Origin: Anaeromyxobacter dehalogenans
GTDB lineage: Bacteria; Myxococcota_A; UBA9042; DTJE01
Assembly (NCBI GenBank): GCA_020722625.1
Contig: DYKK01000186.1
Location: 1-6,616 of the forward strand
Direction: 5' to 3'
Length of the DNA: 6,616 nucleotides
Numbering within the stretch: the stretch's first letter is position 1; each line of letters opens with the position of its first letter. The notes beneath the pieces are model-generated. The model did not search any database. It had not been told where the DNA came from and saw nothing but the letters and a program-made list of their open reading frames with translations. Below are positions 5,742 to 6,616 of this stretch, piece after piece. The position numbers were made by a program, and so were the translations under genes.

Positions 5742-6479
5742 TCAGAGACACTGGCCCGGACCGGCGGCGCAGGGCTCCAGCAGCACGTTGACCGGTGTTC
5801 GCTCCCCCGGGACCGTCGTGACCGTCTTCCGGCCATGATGGGTCTGCTGGGGCGGGCTCTGGTTGTTCAGCCCGTACAGGAAGAAGGTCAGTTCCTCGTT
5901 TCCGCGGAGGTCCGGGATCAGGACCCCGAGGTCCGGGTAGGTCTCGACCGGCAGAAGGCAAGGGTGGTAAGCGTTCGGAACCACGGTCGAGGCTGCGGAA
6001 TCATAGACCGATACCTCGACCTGGGCGACCTGGTTTCCGTTGCAGTGGCCCGTCCCCTGCGGGAACTCCCAGTTGAGCAGGACCTCCGACTTCTTGAGTT
6101 CGAGGTTGACCGTCGGGGAGACCGTGGTCACCTTGCCGCTTTCGACGCGCACGCCGGTCCGCGTCCCCTGGTAGTCCGGGTGCCCATCCGTGGTGACGCC
6201 CTCGAGGACCAGCGTGTAGGTCCCGGGAGGCACGTCCGAAACCTCGCCCTTGCCCTCCGCGCACGGGAAGGTCGGGGGCGGGTCCAGAACGTCGGCTTCC
6301 TTCGAGTCCCGCACCGAAACCCGGACCGTCTCCACCCCAAGGTCCGCGCAGGACTTGCCCCCGAGCCTCCAGGTCACCTGGATGGCCCCCGGGTCCTCGG
6401 CCCCTTCCGACCCGCACGCCGCCCACGCGATTCCCGCGCACACGCCCCCGATGACCCGGACCCATCTGCTCGTCCTCAT
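5742..6479 (-). CDS. Predicted lipoprotein with two similar beta-rich domains, function unknown
   Basis: 245 residues. The N-terminus (MRTSRWVRV, then hydrophobic 9-21) is a signal peptide ending AWAAC, with Cys22 as the likely lipidated residue. Gly at +2 would, by the E. coli rule, favour the outer membrane. The mature protein is two related halves: residues 33-128 and 133-236. Each has a Trp near its start (38, 137), then Cys (44, 146), an identical eight-residue step to VxVSVxDS (52-59, 154-161), PC (73, 174), and a strand ending ahead of TVNLEL or PVNVLLE. The first half includes VPPGTYTLVLEGV, typical of carboxypeptidase-regulatory-like beta sandwiches. The tail adds two Cys (237, 244). 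Likely paired disulfides support an extracytoplasmic location. The start at 6479 is chosen over an ATG at 6509 because AGGAGGAGG sits just upstream and the signal peptide then begins properly. It is a single-gene unit with its own promoter. Base composition looks slightly less GC-rich than its neighbours. Function is not recognisable; surface binding is only a guess. Confidence 0.8.
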   Translation of the reverse strand: MRTSRWVRVIGGVCAGIAWAACGSEGAEDPGAIQVTWRLGGKSCADLGVETVRVSVRDSKEADVLDPPPTFPCAEGKGEVSDVPPGTYTLVLEGVTTDGHPDYQGTRTGVRVESGKVTTVSPTVNLELKKSEVLLNWEFPQGTGHCNGNQVAQVEVSVYDSAASTVVPNAYHPCLLPVETYPDLGVLIPDLRGNEELTFFLYGLNNQSPPQQTHHGRKTVTTVPGERTPVNVLLEPCAAGPGQCL

Positions 6480-6481
6480 CG

Positions 6482-6490
6482 CCTCCTCCT
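6482..6490 (-). promoter_or_regulatory. Shine-Dalgarno site fixing the lipoprotein start
   Basis: On the minus strand AGGAGGAGG lies directly before the ATG at 6479 at suitable spacing. The ATG ten codons earlier (6507-6509) has no such site and lies only a few bases from the predicted transcription start. Confidence 0.75.
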
Positions 6491-6520
6491 GCTTGGCGAA
6501 GCCCGGCATTCGAGGCTAGG

Positions 6521-6549
6521 ATTTTAGCGACGCGAAATGGGGGCGTCAA
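6521..6549 (-). promoter_or_regulatory. Near-consensus sigma70-type promoter for the lipoprotein gene
   Basis: Read on the minus strand: TTGACG (6549-6544) as -35, exactly 17 bases, then TAAAAT (6526-6521) as -10. Each hexamer matches consensus at 5 of 6 positions. The predicted transcription start near 6514 gives a leader of about 35 bases before the ATG at 6479. This is the clearest promoter in the window. Confidence 0.75.
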
Positions 6550-6575
6550 CGACGGTGGGTCGGCTGCTGCATCGG

Positions 6576-6613
6576 AGAACCCCGCGATGGGCCGTGCCGG
6601 CCGTGGGGCTTCT
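6576..6613. other. Imperfect GC-rich hairpin at the window edge
   Basis: An inner stem GGCCG-TGC-CGGCC (6590-6602) lies within an outer pairing of AGAACCCC (6576-6583) with GGGGCTTCT (6605-6613), the latter with one bulged C and an asymmetric internal loop. Read on the minus strand it ends GGGGTTCTCC, a weak T-bearing end, and it precedes the lipoprotein promoter. It could be the terminator of a gene beyond the window, but a proper T-run is missing. I see no supported gene in 6550-6616. Confidence 0.3.
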
Positions 6614-6616
6614 GCC

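Noticed and set aside
5835..6527. Plus-strand open frame of 230 codons opposite the lipoprotein
   Set aside because: The minus strand has a signal peptide, strong ribosome-binding site, promoter and duplicated domains. The plus frame is Arg-rich without motifs.
6587..6616. Possible start of a plus-strand gene (ATG with GGAG nine bases upstream)
   Set aside because: Only ten codons fit in the window, they read as a low-complexity peptide, and the ATG is inside the hairpin at 6576-6613.

Overview
The window is a very GC-rich (roughly 70% by eye), tightly packed bacterial chromosomal segment. Third codon positions are almost always G or C, spacers are short, and Shine-Dalgarno sites are mostly strong. 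The gene set suggests a Myxococcota or other 'deltaproteobacterial' lineage: a UAP-type nucleotidyltransferase, an ECF sigma factor followed by a single-pass membrane partner and a small exported protein, a pgk-tpiA-secG run, and a Cys-containing two-domain lipoprotein. The taxonomic placement is inference from gene types and codon use; there is no rRNA here.

Layout. Bases 1-1725 (+) hold a UDP-sugar pyrophosphorylase of the UDPGP/UAP family whose 5' end lies outside the window. Bases 1759-3315 (+) hold a three-gene unit with almost no spacers: an ECF sigma factor, a probable membrane-anchored anti-sigma factor without a zinc motif, and a small exported protein of unknown function. A 119-base gap with a candidate sigma70-type promoter and a perfect 16-bp palindrome separates this unit from the housekeeping cluster pgk (3435-4637), tpiA (4650-5414) and secG (5418-5738). 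On the opposite strand, converging on secG with only three bases between stop codons, lies a predicted lipoprotein (5742-6479, -) built from two similar beta-rich domains. It has its own near-consensus promoter at 6521-6549. The last ~65 bases hold an imperfect GC-rich hairpin and no gene I can support.

How the genes work together. pgk and tpiA encode two steps of lower glycolysis/gluconeogenesis and are followed by secG, a gene order seen in many bacteria (often gap-pgk-tpi-secG; gap is absent here). The sigma, membrane protein and exported protein probably form one envelope-signalling circuit: a transcription factor, its membrane tether, and a periplasmic partner or target. The nucleotidyltransferase probably supplies a UDP-sugar for envelope or polysaccharide synthesis. 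No mobile element, CRISPR array, tRNA or rRNA is visible. Most of the window is ordinary core genome. The less ordinary parts are the sigma trio, the altered substrate loop of the nucleotidyltransferase, the palindrome in the pgk leader and the duplicated lipoprotein.
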